Assembly: GCF_000023585.1 (NCBI RefSeq)
Contig: NC_012914.1
Location: forward strand, 2,867,001-2,931,000
DNA: 64,000 nucleotides
Source of the DNA: Paenibacillus sp. JDR-2
GTDB lineage: Bacteria > Bacillota > Bacilli > Paenibacillales > Paenibacillaceae
Direction: 5' to 3'
Below are positions 45,914-55,693 of this stretch, piece by piece. The notes beneath the pieces are model-generated. The model ran no database searches. It saw nothing but the letters and a program-made list of their open reading frames with translations, and was not told where the DNA came from. Each line of letters opens with the position of its first letter. Position 1 is the stretch's first letter. A program made the position numbers and the translations under genes.

Positions 45914-47602
45914 ATGCGGGTAGATGTATCCAAAATACCTTTTAGTTATCCCGGCTCTTATTTCGCGATTAATCGAATGGGGACCTATGAAGATGAGCCG
46001 GAAGGCCTTTATATAAGATCGCTTCATAAAGACGTTTATCGGCAGCGGGTGGCAAGACTTTCGCTGCTTCATGAAGGGAAGCCCGTTCCGTTCGCGGAAG
46101 AAGCATCCGCCGCAAGCATCACGCTTCGGTCGGAATTTGGCAACGCGGTTATTTGCTTCGAGGACCCGACTACCTTCCAGGTTCGAGCCGAGCAGGCAGC
46201 CGTCCGGTTTGAATTTATTAAAGCCTCCCATGTCGTTCCTTACGGGGAGAAGCAATGCGAAGTGAATTCGGACGGTTCGCGCGAGCATATCCGGCTGACC
46301 TCCGCTTCGGGAGATTTGATCGTCAATACGACCTGGAACGGCGATAATGCGGACTTCATCAATATTGATTTTACACCAGCTGCAGATTCCGCAACGGCCG
46401 AAGGCGTTCTGGAGCTGTACCGGGACAGTATTACGTGGAAGGAACGGACGTATTCCTCCTTCTCGGACAGCCTGCTGGCTGCAGCAGACAAGTTCGGGGC
46501 CTATGAACAAGCATCACTTCAGCTCCCCGAGCGTTATTCGGAAGCGAGGCAGCTGGCCGTCTATTTGAACTGGATGGTACAGGTTCGCCCTTACGAGAAT
46601 ATTACGCGGCCAACGATGTATGCATCCAAAAGCGGCATGTGCGGCATCTGGAGCTGGGACCATTGCTTCCACGCGATGGCGGTTGCGGAGCAGGATCCTG
46701 AGCTGGCTTGGCATCAGTGGATGCTTGTTTTTGATCACCAGGATCAGTTTGGAGCCTTGCCGGATACAATCACGGATAACTATCTCGTAAGAGGTTACGT
46801 GAAGCCGCCAATCCATGGATTTGCGCTGCGATGGATGATGGAGCAAACGGGATGGTTGACGAATGACCATCTGCTTGAGGCTTATCCTTCGCTGGCGAAA
46901 TGGACACTGTGGTGGTTCAATCACAGAGACAGCGATAAGGACGGCATGGCGGAATATCATAACGGAAATGACTGCGGATGGGATAACAGCACCATCTTCG
47001 CGGATGGCATGCCGCTTGAAAGTCCCGATCTCGCAACTTATTTGATTCTTCAGATGGACACGCTTGAGATCATCGCGAGAAAGCTTGGCATGCTAGCCGA
47101 AGCGAACAGCTGGAAAGCCAGGTCGCAGCAGCTGCTGGACAATATGCTCGAGCATTTTGTTCATGAAGGCAGGCTTAAGGCTAGACGAGCTGGCAATCAT
47201 GCGTTTGTCGAGAGCAAATCGTTGATTCTGTATCTCCCTTTATTGCTCGGCGAGAAATTGCCGAAGGAGCTCCGGGACCGTATGATAGAAGAGCTAAAAG
47301 TCGAAGGAGCTTTCCTTACCGAGTATGGACTCGCAAGCGAGCGTCTGGACAGCAGCTCGTTCGAAGAGGACGGATACTGGAGAGGACCGATCTGGGCGCC
47401 TCCCATGTTCCTATTGTCCCATGCTTTGCGAGAACTAGGCGAAGAGGCATTTTCCAAGGATCTTGCGGGAAGGTTCTGCAATCTGGTTGCGAAGAGCGGG
47501 ATGGCCGAGAACTTCCATGCCAAGACCGGACGGGCTTTGCGAGATCCGGGAATTACTTGGACGTCGAGCATTTTCTTGATGCTTGGCAGCAAATATGTAT
47601 AA
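45914..47602 (+). CDS. (alpha/alpha)6-barrel glycosidase, GH63/trehalase-like
   Basis: 562 residues. A beta-sandwich (about 1-180) is followed by an (alpha/alpha)6 barrel: SGMCGIWSWDHCFHAMA, FGALPDTITDNY, HNGNDCGWDNSTIF (candidate acid Asp), VESKSLILYLPLL and the C-terminal EEDGYWRGPIWAPPM (candidate Glu). This order is that of GH63 and related mannosyl/glucosyl hydrolases. It probably removes one terminal sugar from an imported oligosaccharide. It sits 89 nt after the GH28-like gene with no terminator between, and a hairpin terminator follows, so it ends the operon. Confidence 0.83.
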   Translation: MRVDVSKIPFSYPGSYFAINRMGTYEDEPEGLYIRSLHKDVYRQRVARLSLLHEGKPVPFAEEASAASITLRSEFGNAVICFEDPTTFQVRAEQAAVRFEFIKASHVVPYGEKQCEVNSDGSREHIRLTSASGDLIVNTTWNGDNADFINIDFTPAADSATAEGVLELYRDSITWKERTYSSFSDSLLAAADKFGAYEQASLQLPERYSEARQLAVYLNWMVQVRPYENITRPTMYASKSGMCGIWSWDHCFHAMAVAEQDPELAWHQWMLVFDHQDQFGALPDTITDNYLVRGYVKPPIHGFALRWMMEQTGWLTNDHLLEAYPSLAKWTLWWFNHRDSDKDGMAEYHNGNDCGWDNSTIFADGMPLESPDLATYLILQMDTLEIIARKLGMLAEANSWKARSQQLLDNMLEHFVHEGRLKARRAGNHAFVESKSLILYLPLLLGEKLPKELRDRMIEELKVEGAFLTEYGLASERLDSSSFEEDGYWRGPIWAPPMFLLSHALRELGEEAFSKDLAGRFCNLVAKSGMAENFHAKTGRALRDPGITWTSSIFLMLGSKYV

Positions 47603-47625
47603 CTTATAGAGGTAACGCGAATATA

Positions 47626-47656
47626 GGATGTCTCCCGCCAGCGGGGGCGTCCTTTT
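47626..47656 (+). terminator. terminator after GH63-like gene
   Basis: GGATGTCTCCCGC-CA-GCGGGGGCGTCC hairpin with G-U pairs, then TTTT. It separates the hydrolase operon from the sensor kinase gene. Confidence 0.7.
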
Positions 47657-47682
47657 CCTATACAGAGCAGCGGGGGATCAGG

Positions 47683-49431
47683 ATGGTAAAAGGATTAGCG
47701 AGAATTGTACGGACCAATACATTGATGTTTAAATTAGGCAGCGTCATGACGCTTAATCTTCTTATCCCGATTCTTCTGATCGGCAGCATTTCCTACTACT
47801 CGATTTATTCCATTCTTCAGAATAACATCGAGAAAGGCGTGCAGAGCCGAATGAAGGAGATCGAGCATTCGATGCAATCTTCCCTTGATAATCTCGGCTA
47901 CGCATCCAGACAGCTAACCTTGGACGGGGATATCGGGAAGCGTCTGGAGCAATATATGAATCCGACTATCCCGAACAACCTGAAATCGGAAATCCAGAGC
48001 GATATTGAGTCGCGGCTTACGTTAATCAGCTATGCGAACCAAGGCCTTGGCCCGATGTATTATTTTATCCCGGAGCAGCAGATGAATCTGTTCCAGACGA
48101 TGCTGCTAAAGAAAAACATAGATCCCATGGAGTATCCAACCCTGTTTACGGATCCGCTTACCTTGTACCAAGGGCCTCATCCGAGTATTTATTTGTACAG
48201 CGACAATATTGTGTTCTCGATTGTTCAGGAAATGACGGGCAACAAGAACCTGCCCAAAACCTATGTCTATATCGAAACCAACTTCAAAGTTTTTCAGGAT
48301 CTATTCCCGAAAGACGCGTTTGGCTTTAACGTGAATTACCTCATTCTCGATTCATCGAATACAGTTTTATACAGTGATTTGACGGATTCGTATCCGATTA
48401 ACTCCGAAATGTCATTATCAGGCTCGCAAAGCCAGGTAATTAACGATAAAGGAAAAAAACTGTTTGTACAGCGCGGCGAAGGGAACTGGTCTATCGTTGC
48501 GGTCGTGAATAAGAGGGATTTGTCTGACGAGATTATTTCCTGGTCCATCCGCTATGGGGCCATTGCAGTCGGCTCATTGATCATTTCCCTGCTGCTTGCC
48601 TGGATGACCTGGAGGTTTATTAACCAGAAGCTGAGTCTGCTTAAGGAAGAGATTAAACAGACGACGGATCTTCAGTTCGACCGTCCTTATGTCCCGATGA
48701 ATATTATCGAATTTGACGAAGTCGTGGACAGGTTCTATCTGATGAGGACGCGGATCCGGGATCTTATCGTCGAGGTTGAAGAGAAGGAGAAGAATAAACG
48801 GAAGCTGGAAGTACAGAAGCTGAAGTATCAAATCAATCCGCATTTCATTCATAACACGCTGAACACCATACAATGGATCGCAAGAATGCATAAGCAGGAG
48901 GAAATCGTCAATCTGGTCTCTATATTCTCCAGGATTTTGCACTATAACCTGGGGAAAGAAGGGGAGATCGTCCATCTGCGAGAGGAAATATCCGCTCTGA
49001 AGGATTACGTAGCGTTGCAGAAGATTCGTTACAATCACCACTTCCATGTGCTCTTCGAGATTGAACCGGATACGGAGGAGCTGCCGATTATACGGTTCCT
49101 GATTCAGCCCTTGGTTGAAAATGCGATGTATCATGCTTTTACCGATGATAACGGGCAAATAACGGTGCGCGTGTTCAAAGAAAACGAAGCGTACTTCATT
49201 ATCGAAGTAGAAGATAACGGGCAGGGAATGGATACCGAAACGATCCAGAGGCTGCTCTACTCGGATAACGAGAAGCGGAAGAGCGGGATGGGAATCGGCC
49301 TGAAATTCGTCAATCATATGATTCGGGAATATTTCGGCGAGGAGCATCGGTTCGAAATATCCAGTGAGCTTGGCAAAGGGACAATGATAAGAATCCGTCT
49401 TCCCATTCTGGACAAGGAGGCTGTGCAATGA
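47683..49431 (+). CDS. sensor histidine kinase, YesM-like
   Basis: 582 residues. Membrane helix about 18-40, large extracellular sensor domain about 45-290, second membrane helix about 290-312, HAMP linker, then the His-kinase domain with the phosphorylated His in YQINPHFIHNTLNTIQWIA, N-box LVENAMYHAF, and ATPase boxes VEDNGQGMD and GMGIGLKFV. YesM-type kinases sense extracellular sugars, often with a binding protein, and control sugar ABC genes through an AraC-type regulator. ATG 47683 follows GGGGGATC. It overlaps the regulator gene by 4 nt. Confidence 0.92.
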   Translation: MVKGLARIVRTNTLMFKLGSVMTLNLLIPILLIGSISYYSIYSILQNNIEKGVQSRMKEIEHSMQSSLDNLGYASRQLTLDGDIGKRLEQYMNPTIPNNLKSEIQSDIESRLTLISYANQGLGPMYYFIPEQQMNLFQTMLLKKNIDPMEYPTLFTDPLTLYQGPHPSIYLYSDNIVFSIVQEMTGNKNLPKTYVYIETNFKVFQDLFPKDAFGFNVNYLILDSSNTVLYSDLTDSYPINSEMSLSGSQSQVINDKGKKLFVQRGEGNWSIVAVVNKRDLSDEIISWSIRYGAIAVGSLIISLLLAWMTWRFINQKLSLLKEEIKQTTDLQFDRPYVPMNIIEFDEVVDRFYLMRTRIRDLIVEVEEKEKNKRKLEVQKLKYQINPHFIHNTLNTIQWIARMHKQEEIVNLVSIFSRILHYNLGKEGEIVHLREEISALKDYVALQKIRYNHHFHVLFEIEPDTEELPIIRFLIQPLVENAMYHAFTDDNGQITVRVFKENEAYFIIEVEDNGQGMDTETIQRLLYSDNEKRKSGMGIGLKFVNHMIREYFGEEHRFEISSELGKGTMIRIRLPILDKEAVQ

Positions 49432-50786
49432 AGACATTAATCGTAGACGATGAGCATTTTGTGAGAAAAGGACTTATCCTGACGGTCCCATGGAAGGAAT
49501 ACGGCTTTGACATTGTTGGAGAAGCGGAGAATGGGCAAAAAGCGTTGGAACAGCTGTCCGCACAGCCCATTGATGTACTTATTACGGATTTGACCATGCC
49601 CAAAATGTCGGGCTTTGAACTAATGAAGGAAGTTCAACAGCAGTATCCCCATATCTGGATTGTCGTGCTTACCTGCCATCAGGATTTCGGGTATGTGGTG
49701 GATGCCATGCATGCCGGAGCCATCGATTATCTGGTCAAGACGCAAATTGAAGAAGGCAAGATGGAGGAAGCGCTCGCCAGAATCGAGAAGCGGATCAGCG
49801 ATGGAACGAGGCACCGTCAGCAGGCGGTTGTTCAGAAGGCTTCATGCCCCGAGCTTATACTTGTGCCGTCGGGAGCAAACGGAAAGCCTGACGTTATTCC
49901 TTGGCCGGCCTCCCCTACGATTATTCCGATTGAACAAGGCTGTTTCCGTATATCGGACTATGGTTTTTACGACGTGAAGCCGCTTCATAAGTTTTGGGAG
50001 GAAGAACAATTGTACGAAAGCTGGATTCCCGTTGTTTGCGAATCGGCTCCGGAGAAGGATTTTATGACTACCAAGGAGTGGGTTGCGCAGGTGAAGGAAA
50101 GCATCTTCTACCGTTTTCGTAGAGATCTTCCTTCCCCCGTGCGATTCCAATCCGCTGTTAACCGGTCTGCGAAAGGGACCGAGCAGCTTGAGAAGATTGA
50201 CCGGTTGTTTCATTCCTTGCACTGGATATTCGATACGGGCTTGTTTCAAACCTGGATACAGCTCGTTGAAGAAACAGAACCAAATTCAACGTATGTTGGC
50301 GATAAAGTGGGCAAGTTCCTGAAAGCGTTGTCGGCTATTAACGGCGCTCCTGCGGGGCTTGACGAGCATAAATCAATGATGGAGCAGCGGAACTGGCATG
50401 AGCTGCTGCAAAGCCTGATGGAGCTCCGGCTTTACCTGCAGCAGCGCAATTTCCCGGAAGAGACGGCGATCGGCATCTATAAAGCCATTCTGCTCATCCA
50501 TGACGAATTGTCGGAGAACTTGAATCAGGAAAATGTCGCGCAAAGAGTAGCCTTAAGCCGAAGCTATTTCGGTCAATGCTTCCGTCCGATTGCAGGCATG
50601 TCGTTCCACGAGCTGTTAACGGAAATGCGAATCCGCAAAGCGGAAGAGCTTCTTGTCGCAACCAATGATTACATTTATTCCGTCGCCGAGCAGTCCGGCT
50701 TTCAGGACGAGAAATATTTCAGCAAGGTATTCAAGCAGCATCGGCATTTGCTGCCAAAGGAATACCGGGAGAAGTACCGCAAATGA
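49428..50786 (+). CDS. response regulator with AraC-type output, YesN-like
   Basis: 452 residues. Receiver domain 1-120: acidic pair VDDEH, phospho-acceptor D54 (VLITDLTMPKMSG), Thr in VVLTCHQDF and Lys in YLVKTQ. A variable middle region follows, then the C-terminal AraC domain with two helix-turn-helix motifs (ENVAQRVALSRSYFGQCF; IYSVAEQSGFQDEKYFSKVF). It should activate the sugar ABC and hydrolase genes around it. Its start overlaps the kinase stop (ATGA), so the pair is made in fixed ratio. Confidence 0.93.
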   Translation: MKTLIVDDEHFVRKGLILTVPWKEYGFDIVGEAENGQKALEQLSAQPIDVLITDLTMPKMSGFELMKEVQQQYPHIWIVVLTCHQDFGYVVDAMHAGAIDYLVKTQIEEGKMEEALARIEKRISDGTRHRQQAVVQKASCPELILVPSGANGKPDVIPWPASPTIIPIEQGCFRISDYGFYDVKPLHKFWEEEQLYESWIPVVCESAPEKDFMTTKEWVAQVKESIFYRFRRDLPSPVRFQSAVNRSAKGTEQLEKIDRLFHSLHWIFDTGLFQTWIQLVEETEPNSTYVGDKVGKFLKALSAINGAPAGLDEHKSMMEQRNWHELLQSLMELRLYLQQRNFPEETAIGIYKAILLIHDELSENLNQENVAQRVALSRSYFGQCFRPIAGMSFHELLTEMRIRKAEELLVATNDYIYSVAEQSGFQDEKYFSKVFKQHRHLLPKEYREKYRK

Positions 50787-50976
50787 ACGGATAGACAAAT
50801 GAGTGAACGAAGTAGGAAAAATGAACGAAGAGTTTACGGGCAAGCTTGTTTTTACAATAAAACTGCAATCTGTTATCTACCGGACCCCGACCATAACTAC
50901 GAGTAGAATTTCGGGCTTGCTTGATAAAATAGGAGAGCAAGAACGAAAGGACAGCATCGAAAGGGGCAAGACGAAA

Positions 50977-52725
50977 GTGAAACGCAGCAAGAAAATACTC
51001 TCAGTGGTCGTTGCATGCAGCATGATGATGGCTATAGCGGCATGTTCGAGCTCAGACAAGAACAATTCGAGTGAGGCCGGGAACACGAACAACCCGGTCG
51101 TTGATGAGAACGCGGATCCGATGGCTCCTTATAAGGAGACGGTAAATTACACCGTTGTCCGCAGCGTCAATCAGGACCCTAAATTTCCGGCGGGCGAAAG
51201 CTATGAGAAGAACAGCTTCCAGGATTATGCGGAGAAGACGCTTAACGTGAAAGGAAAGCTGCTTTGGACGGCGCCATCCGACGGCGATCAATATCCGAAG
51301 AAATTGTCTCTTGATATCGCGAGCAATCGCATTCCCGACATCTTTGCCATTGAAGGCCAGAATATCGTCAGCATGCTGAACACGCTGGTAGAGGGGGATA
51401 TGATCGAGGACTTAACGCCTTATTACGAGAAATATGCTTCGCAAACCGTTAAGGATCGTTACGCTCAGAATCCGTATGCTTTCAATACCGTGAATTTCGG
51501 CGGCAAAATGATGGCCATTCCATACGGAATTGAAAAGGAACAGCCCATGCTTGTCTGGGTGAGGGAAGACTGGCGCAAAAAACTGAATTTGCCCGAACCA
51601 AAGACGATTGACGATATCCGGACCATCTCAAAAGCTTTCGCAACCCAAGATCCGGACGGCAACGGCAAACAAGATACGTTAGGCCTTGTTGCGCAAAGCA
51701 GCAGCATGTACAGTTCGGCATTTGATCTTCATACGCTCGATTCTATTTATTGGGCAATGAACGCCTTCCCTGCAACTTGGATTCAAGGCGAAGACGGCAA
51801 GGTCAAATACGGCGGCATTCAACCGGAAGCCAAAGCCGCGTTGTCCGTCCTGCGGGATATGTACAAGGAAGGCTCGCTGGATAAAGAATACGGTCTGAAG
51901 GATGGCGGAAAAACAACGGAGGATGTAAGCTCCGGCCGTGCAGGAATGGTGTTCGAAGCTTGGTACGCTCCTTATTATCCGCTGGGCAATACACTGCAGA
52001 ACAATCCAAGCGCGGATTGGAAGGCGTATCCGCTGTTGAGCGCCGATGGCAAGCTGAATGTGGGAGCAAACCCTAGTCCGGCTGGTTATCTGGTCGTGAA
52101 GAAAGGCTTCAAGCATCCGGAATTGCTAATGAAGCTGATTAATCTCTCTACGGAATTCAAGGACAAGACGATTCCGGAGCTTCAGGATGCATACGAGAAG
52201 TATGAGCAGGCGGGAACGGTATCCGTAGCCCAGCATCCGCAATACGTGGACCTGGCGGTCATTGAACCTGCCATGATCTACAACCAGCAGAAGAAATACA
52301 ATGACATACTGGCCGGAAAAGCGGACAAATCGATCCTGCTCCCGACCGAAATCTCCAGCTTTGAACAGATTGAAGCGGAGATGAAAAATCCGCTGGAAAA
52401 TGTCCTGAAAAGCAGTCCGACGAAGGAAGCTTTGAACACGGCTATTGCCAACCGGATCGGATTCCTGGCTTATAACAATGCCATGAAAGCCGTGACGGAT
52501 AATGAGAGCAATATTGTGGTCACGCCAAATGCTTTTGCCGGCCAGACGGCTACCATGGTCAAATCCTGGGCGGATCTGCAATCGCTACAGAAGCAGGCTT
52601 ATCTCAAGATCATTATCGGATCGCAGCCAATCGATTCCTTTGATTCCTTTGTGAAGCAGTGGAACGAGCAGGGCGGCGACCAAATTACGCAAGAAGTACA
52701 AGCTGAGCTGGACAAACGCAAATAA
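50977..52725 (+). CDS. sugar-binding lipoprotein, ABC transporter (copy 1)
   Basis: 582 residues. Signal peptide with a lipobox ending in cysteine (MAIAAC-SSS), then a family-1 solute-binding protein of the large LplA/YtcQ type. The mature start is a Ser/Asn-rich linker. Motifs shared with copy 2 include VNQDPKFPAG, LLWTAPSDGDQY, EKEQPMLVWVREDWRKKLNL and KDGGKTTEDVSSGRAGMVFE. It delivers oligosaccharides to the permeases encoded next. GTG 50977 follows AAGGGG at 10 nt; the frame is open further upstream but without a ribosome site. A 10-bp hairpin downstream may protect its mRNA. Confidence 0.92.
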   Translation: MKRSKKILSVVVACSMMMAIAACSSSDKNNSSEAGNTNNPVVDENADPMAPYKETVNYTVVRSVNQDPKFPAGESYEKNSFQDYAEKTLNVKGKLLWTAPSDGDQYPKKLSLDIASNRIPDIFAIEGQNIVSMLNTLVEGDMIEDLTPYYEKYASQTVKDRYAQNPYAFNTVNFGGKMMAIPYGIEKEQPMLVWVREDWRKKLNLPEPKTIDDIRTISKAFATQDPDGNGKQDTLGLVAQSSSMYSSAFDLHTLDSIYWAMNAFPATWIQGEDGKVKYGGIQPEAKAALSVLRDMYKEGSLDKEYGLKDGGKTTEDVSSGRAGMVFEAWYAPYYPLGNTLQNNPSADWKAYPLLSADGKLNVGANPSPAGYLVVKKGFKHPELLMKLINLSTEFKDKTIPELQDAYEKYEQAGTVSVAQHPQYVDLAVIEPAMIYNQQKKYNDILAGKADKSILLPTEISSFEQIEAEMKNPLENVLKSSPTKEALNTAIANRIGFLAYNNAMKAVTDNESNIVVTPNAFAGQTATMVKSWADLQSLQKQAYLKIIIGSQPIDSFDSFVKQWNEQGGDQITQEVQAELDKRK

Positions 52726-52734
52726 GACGAACGG

Positions 52735-52764
52735 AATGGGCGCTGGCGGCAGTTAGCGCCCATT
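52735..52764 (+). terminator. hairpin between binding-protein and permease genes
   Basis: AATGGGCGCT (52735-52744) pairs perfectly with AGCGCCCATT (52755-52764); only a weak T tract follows. It is probably a partial terminator or mRNA stabiliser giving more binding protein than permease. Confidence 0.65.
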
Positions 52765-52795
52765 TCTAAAAATGACAGGGAAATGAGGGGGACCC

Positions 52796-53689
52796 ATGCA
52801 ATTATCCAAAAACAGCTATCACTATTTGCTCATGCTGATTCCCGGTCTGGCTTTGCTCGCTTTATTCAGCATTGCGCCGATGTTCGGCATAATTATGGCG
52901 TTTCAACATTTTAATCCGGGTAAAGGGATGTGGCATTCTCCTTTAGTCGGGTTTGAGAACTTCAGCTATATGTTCCATAACCAGGCAAGCTGGCAAGCGA
53001 TTCGCAACACCTTGATTATATCCATTTCCAAGATGGTAACGGGCCTTATCGTTCCTGTCGTTTTCGCTCTCTTCCTGAACGAAGTGAGACAAATGTTCTT
53101 CAAGCGAGTGGTTCAGACGATCGTTTATCTTCCGCATTTTTTATCCTGGGTTATTATCGCGGGGATCATTAAAGATATTTTGGGTTCCAACGGATTAATT
53201 AATGTGATTCTCGGTCATCTTGGCGTGCACGATCCCATTCTGTTCCTTGGCAGCAATACATGGTTCCGTCCGATTCTCGTCGTGACCGACGTATGGAAAG
53301 AGTTCGGCTTCTCGGCGATCGTCTATCTGGCTGCGTTAACGAATATTAATCCGTCTCTCTACGAAGCCGCGGATATCGATGGGGCTACCCGCATGCAGAA
53401 AATCAGGTATATCAGTCTTCCGGGCATTACGACAACCGTCATTCTGCTCGCGACATTAAGCCTTCAAGGCGTTCTGAATGCCGGATTTGACCAAGTATTC
53501 AACTTGTATAACCCGGTTGTAGAGCCTACAGGCGATATCATCGATACTTACGTCTACCGCATCGGCTTTGAACAGGTCAATTACGAATTAGGTACTGCGG
53601 TAGGTTTATTTAAGTCGGTCATCAGCTTGCTCTTAATTGCTACGGCATACAAACTGGCATCGAAATTTGCGGGCTATCGCATCTTTTAG
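52796..53689 (+). CDS. sugar ABC transporter permease, LplB-like
   Basis: 297 residues with six membrane helices and the permease EAA loop YEAADIDGATRMQKIRYISLPGI, which contacts the ATPase. It follows the LplB/YtcP type of oligosaccharide importer. No ATPase gene is in the window; in these organisms a shared MsmX-type ATPase usually serves such importers. ATG follows GAGGGGG. A 15-nt gap separates it from the second permease. Confidence 0.93.
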   Translation: MQLSKNSYHYLLMLIPGLALLALFSIAPMFGIIMAFQHFNPGKGMWHSPLVGFENFSYMFHNQASWQAIRNTLIISISKMVTGLIVPVVFALFLNEVRQMFFKRVVQTIVYLPHFLSWVIIAGIIKDILGSNGLINVILGHLGVHDPILFLGSNTWFRPILVVTDVWKEFGFSAIVYLAALTNINPSLYEAADIDGATRMQKIRYISLPGITTTVILLATLSLQGVLNAGFDQVFNLYNPVVEPTGDIIDTYVYRIGFEQVNYELGTAVGLFKSVISLLLIATAYKLASKFAGYRIF

Positions 53690-53704
53690 AGGGAGGGACA
53701 ACCA

Positions 53705-54589
53705 ATGATCGCCTCAATTCGGAAGAAGAAATCGGCCTTTGATTATATGGTCTATTTGCTCATGATCGTCATCATGCTGTTATCCATAGCGCCGATGCTT
53801 CATACGTTATCGGTATCGCTTAGCGCCCAGGCAAAAGCGGAAGCGGGACTCGTATCCATCTTTCCAAGAGATATCACGTTTCAATCCTATGTGAGCATCT
53901 TCAAGGATGCCGCATTCTTCAAGGCAGCCTGGGTATCCATTGAACGGGTTGTCTATACAACGGCCGGGAGTTTCCTCGTAACGCTGCTGCTCGCTTTTCC
54001 GTTATCGCGGGATCCGAGACAGTTTCCGTTGCGTACCCCATTCATGTGGCTTCTTATTTTCTGCATGTTGTTCAGCGGAGGTCTCGTTCCGTTCTATATG
54101 ATCGTGAATGATCTGGGATTGTTCGACAAGATGGCCGCGCTCGTATTGCCGGGGATCGTTAACGTCTACAATACCATTCTTGTCATCAACTTCTTCAGGA
54201 GCATCCCTAAAGAACTGGAAGAATCAGCCGGTATTGACGGGGCGAACCCTTGGCAAATGCTATTCCGGATTTTTCTGCCCTTATCGATGCCGGTGCTTGC
54301 AACCGTTTCCTTGTTTACCATCGTGGGGACTTGGAATGAATATTTGAACGGTTTGCTCTTCATCCGCGATCCCGGAATGATGCCGCTGCAAACGTACCTG
54401 CAGTCGATCTTCATTCAGATTGACCCGTCCCGCATGACGAGCCAGGAAATTATCGAAGCAAGCCTTGTATCCAACAAGACGCTGAACGCGGCAAAAATCA
54501 TTTTGTCTCTCGTTCCGATTATTGCGATTTATCCGTTCCTGCAGCGCTATTTCATTCACGGCATTATGATGGGTTCCGTTAAAGAGTAG
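53705..54589 (+). CDS. sugar ABC transporter permease, LplC/YtcP-like
   Basis: 294 residues with six membrane helices. The EAA-like loop is ELEESAGIDGANPWQMLFRIFLPLSMP, and the C-terminal FIHGIMMGSVKE tail is typical of YtcP/LplC. It forms a heterodimer with the preceding permease and receives sugars from the binding lipoproteins. The ribosome site is GAGGGAGGG. The next gene starts 24 nt downstream. Confidence 0.93.
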   Translation: MIASIRKKKSAFDYMVYLLMIVIMLLSIAPMLHTLSVSLSAQAKAEAGLVSIFPRDITFQSYVSIFKDAAFFKAAWVSIERVVYTTAGSFLVTLLLAFPLSRDPRQFPLRTPFMWLLIFCMLFSGGLVPFYMIVNDLGLFDKMAALVLPGIVNVYNTILVINFFRSIPKELEESAGIDGANPWQMLFRIFLPLSMPVLATVSLFTIVGTWNEYLNGLLFIRDPGMMPLQTYLQSIFIQIDPSRMTSQEIIEASLVSNKTLNAAKIILSLVPIIAIYPFLQRYFIHGIMMGSVKE

Positions 54590-54613
54590 ATGAACGATAA
54601 AGGAGAGTTTAGG

Positions 54614-55693
54614 GTGGATCAAAAATTAAGAATAGGCATTATTGGAGCCGGTACAATCGGCAAAGTACATGCATCTTACTTCCAGCAGCAGCTAGATACC
54701 GAGGTTGCGGCGATTGCCGACGTGCAGCTTGAGGCAGCCCGTCAGGTCGCAGAGCAATTCCAAATTACAACCACTCACGAGAGTATCGACGCCTTGCTGC
54801 AAGACAAACAGATTGATGCGGTTGTTATCGCGGTGCCTAATCTATTTCATGAAGCGTTGGTCATTCAGGCCCTGAAGGAAGGAAAGCATGTTCTGATCGA
54901 GAAGCCCCTGGCTATTGATCTGAAGAGCGCGAGAAATATCGTAAGAGCGCAAAAGGAATCCGGCAAAGTGGTTATGATCCCGCATCAGTTGCGTTGGGAT
55001 GCTGCTTCCTTGGCGATTAAGGAGCAGGCTGCAACAGGAGCGCTTGGTCAAATCTATTATGCAAAAACCGGATGGTTCCGCAGAAAAAACATACCGGGCT
55101 GGGGCTCCTGGTTCACCCAGCAGAAGCTGTCGGGCGGCGGTCCGCTGATCGATGTCGGCGTTCATATGCTGGACTTGGCCATCTACTTGATGGGCAACCC
55201 GAAGCCGGTATCCGTCTTCGCGGCCGCTTATTCCGAATTTGGCGGGAAGAAGAAAGGAATCGGAACCTGGGGAACGCCGAATTGGAATGGCAGCTTTGAC
55301 GTAGAGGATCTGGCATCGGCCATGATCCGGTTCGATAACGGCGCTACCTTGCAGCTTGAAGTGAGCTGGGCAGCCCATACCATCGCTGAGAATAACGGTT
55401 CGTTCCTGCATCTGATGGGCTCAGAGGGAGGAGCTGCGCTTCAAGGCGATACCGGCAAATTCCTGCTGGAGCAATTCAATCGTACCGCGGATATTGACAT
55501 TTTGCCGTCTTCTACTGCTGAAGATCCGCGTTCGCTCATGATCCGCCATTTTACCGATTGCATTCAGCGGAACGCAGAGCCTATAACGAATGCTTACAGC
55601 GGTTTCGTGAACATGGCCATTATTGAAGCCATATACGAGTCCGCCCGCGAAGGCAAGCTTGTCGAAGTGGACCTGGGAGGAGTAGAAGGATGA
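54614..55693 (+). CDS. Gfo/Idh/MocA-family NAD(P)-dependent oxidoreductase
   Basis: 359 residues. The N-terminal Rossmann fold has the dinucleotide motif GIIGAGTIGKVH; EKPLAIDLKSA is the family's EKP motif with the catalytic-region lysine, and GGGPLIDVGVHMLDLAIYLMG is the C-terminal-domain signature. Members oxidise or reduce sugars, inositols or sugar acids. With the isomerase that follows, it likely processes the imported sugar. GTG 54614 is chosen because AGGAGAG lies 6 nt upstream. It overlaps the next gene by 4 nt. Confidence 0.9.
   Translation: MDQKLRIGIIGAGTIGKVHASYFQQQLDTEVAAIADVQLEAARQVAEQFQITTTHESIDALLQDKQIDAVVIAVPNLFHEALVIQALKEGKHVLIEKPLAIDLKSARNIVRAQKESGKVVMIPHQLRWDAASLAIKEQAATGALGQIYYAKTGWFRRKNIPGWGSWFTQQKLSGGGPLIDVGVHMLDLAIYLMGNPKPVSVFAAAYSEFGGKKKGIGTWGTPNWNGSFDVEDLASAMIRFDNGATLQLEVSWAAHTIAENNGSFLHLMGSEGGAALQGDTGKFLLEQFNRTADIDILPSSTAEDPRSLMIRHFTDCIQRNAEPITNAYSGFVNMAIIEAIYESAREGKLVEVDLGGVEG

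Noticed and set aside
48574..49437. 287-codon minus-strand frame opposite the sensor kinase
   Set aside because: The kinase domains are intact on the plus strand and overlap correctly with the regulator; this is a shadow.
50803..50976. N-terminal extension of the first binding lipoprotein
   Set aside because: It would place the lipoprotein signal 58 residues in; the GTG at 50977 has a ribosome site and gives a normal signal peptide like copy 2.
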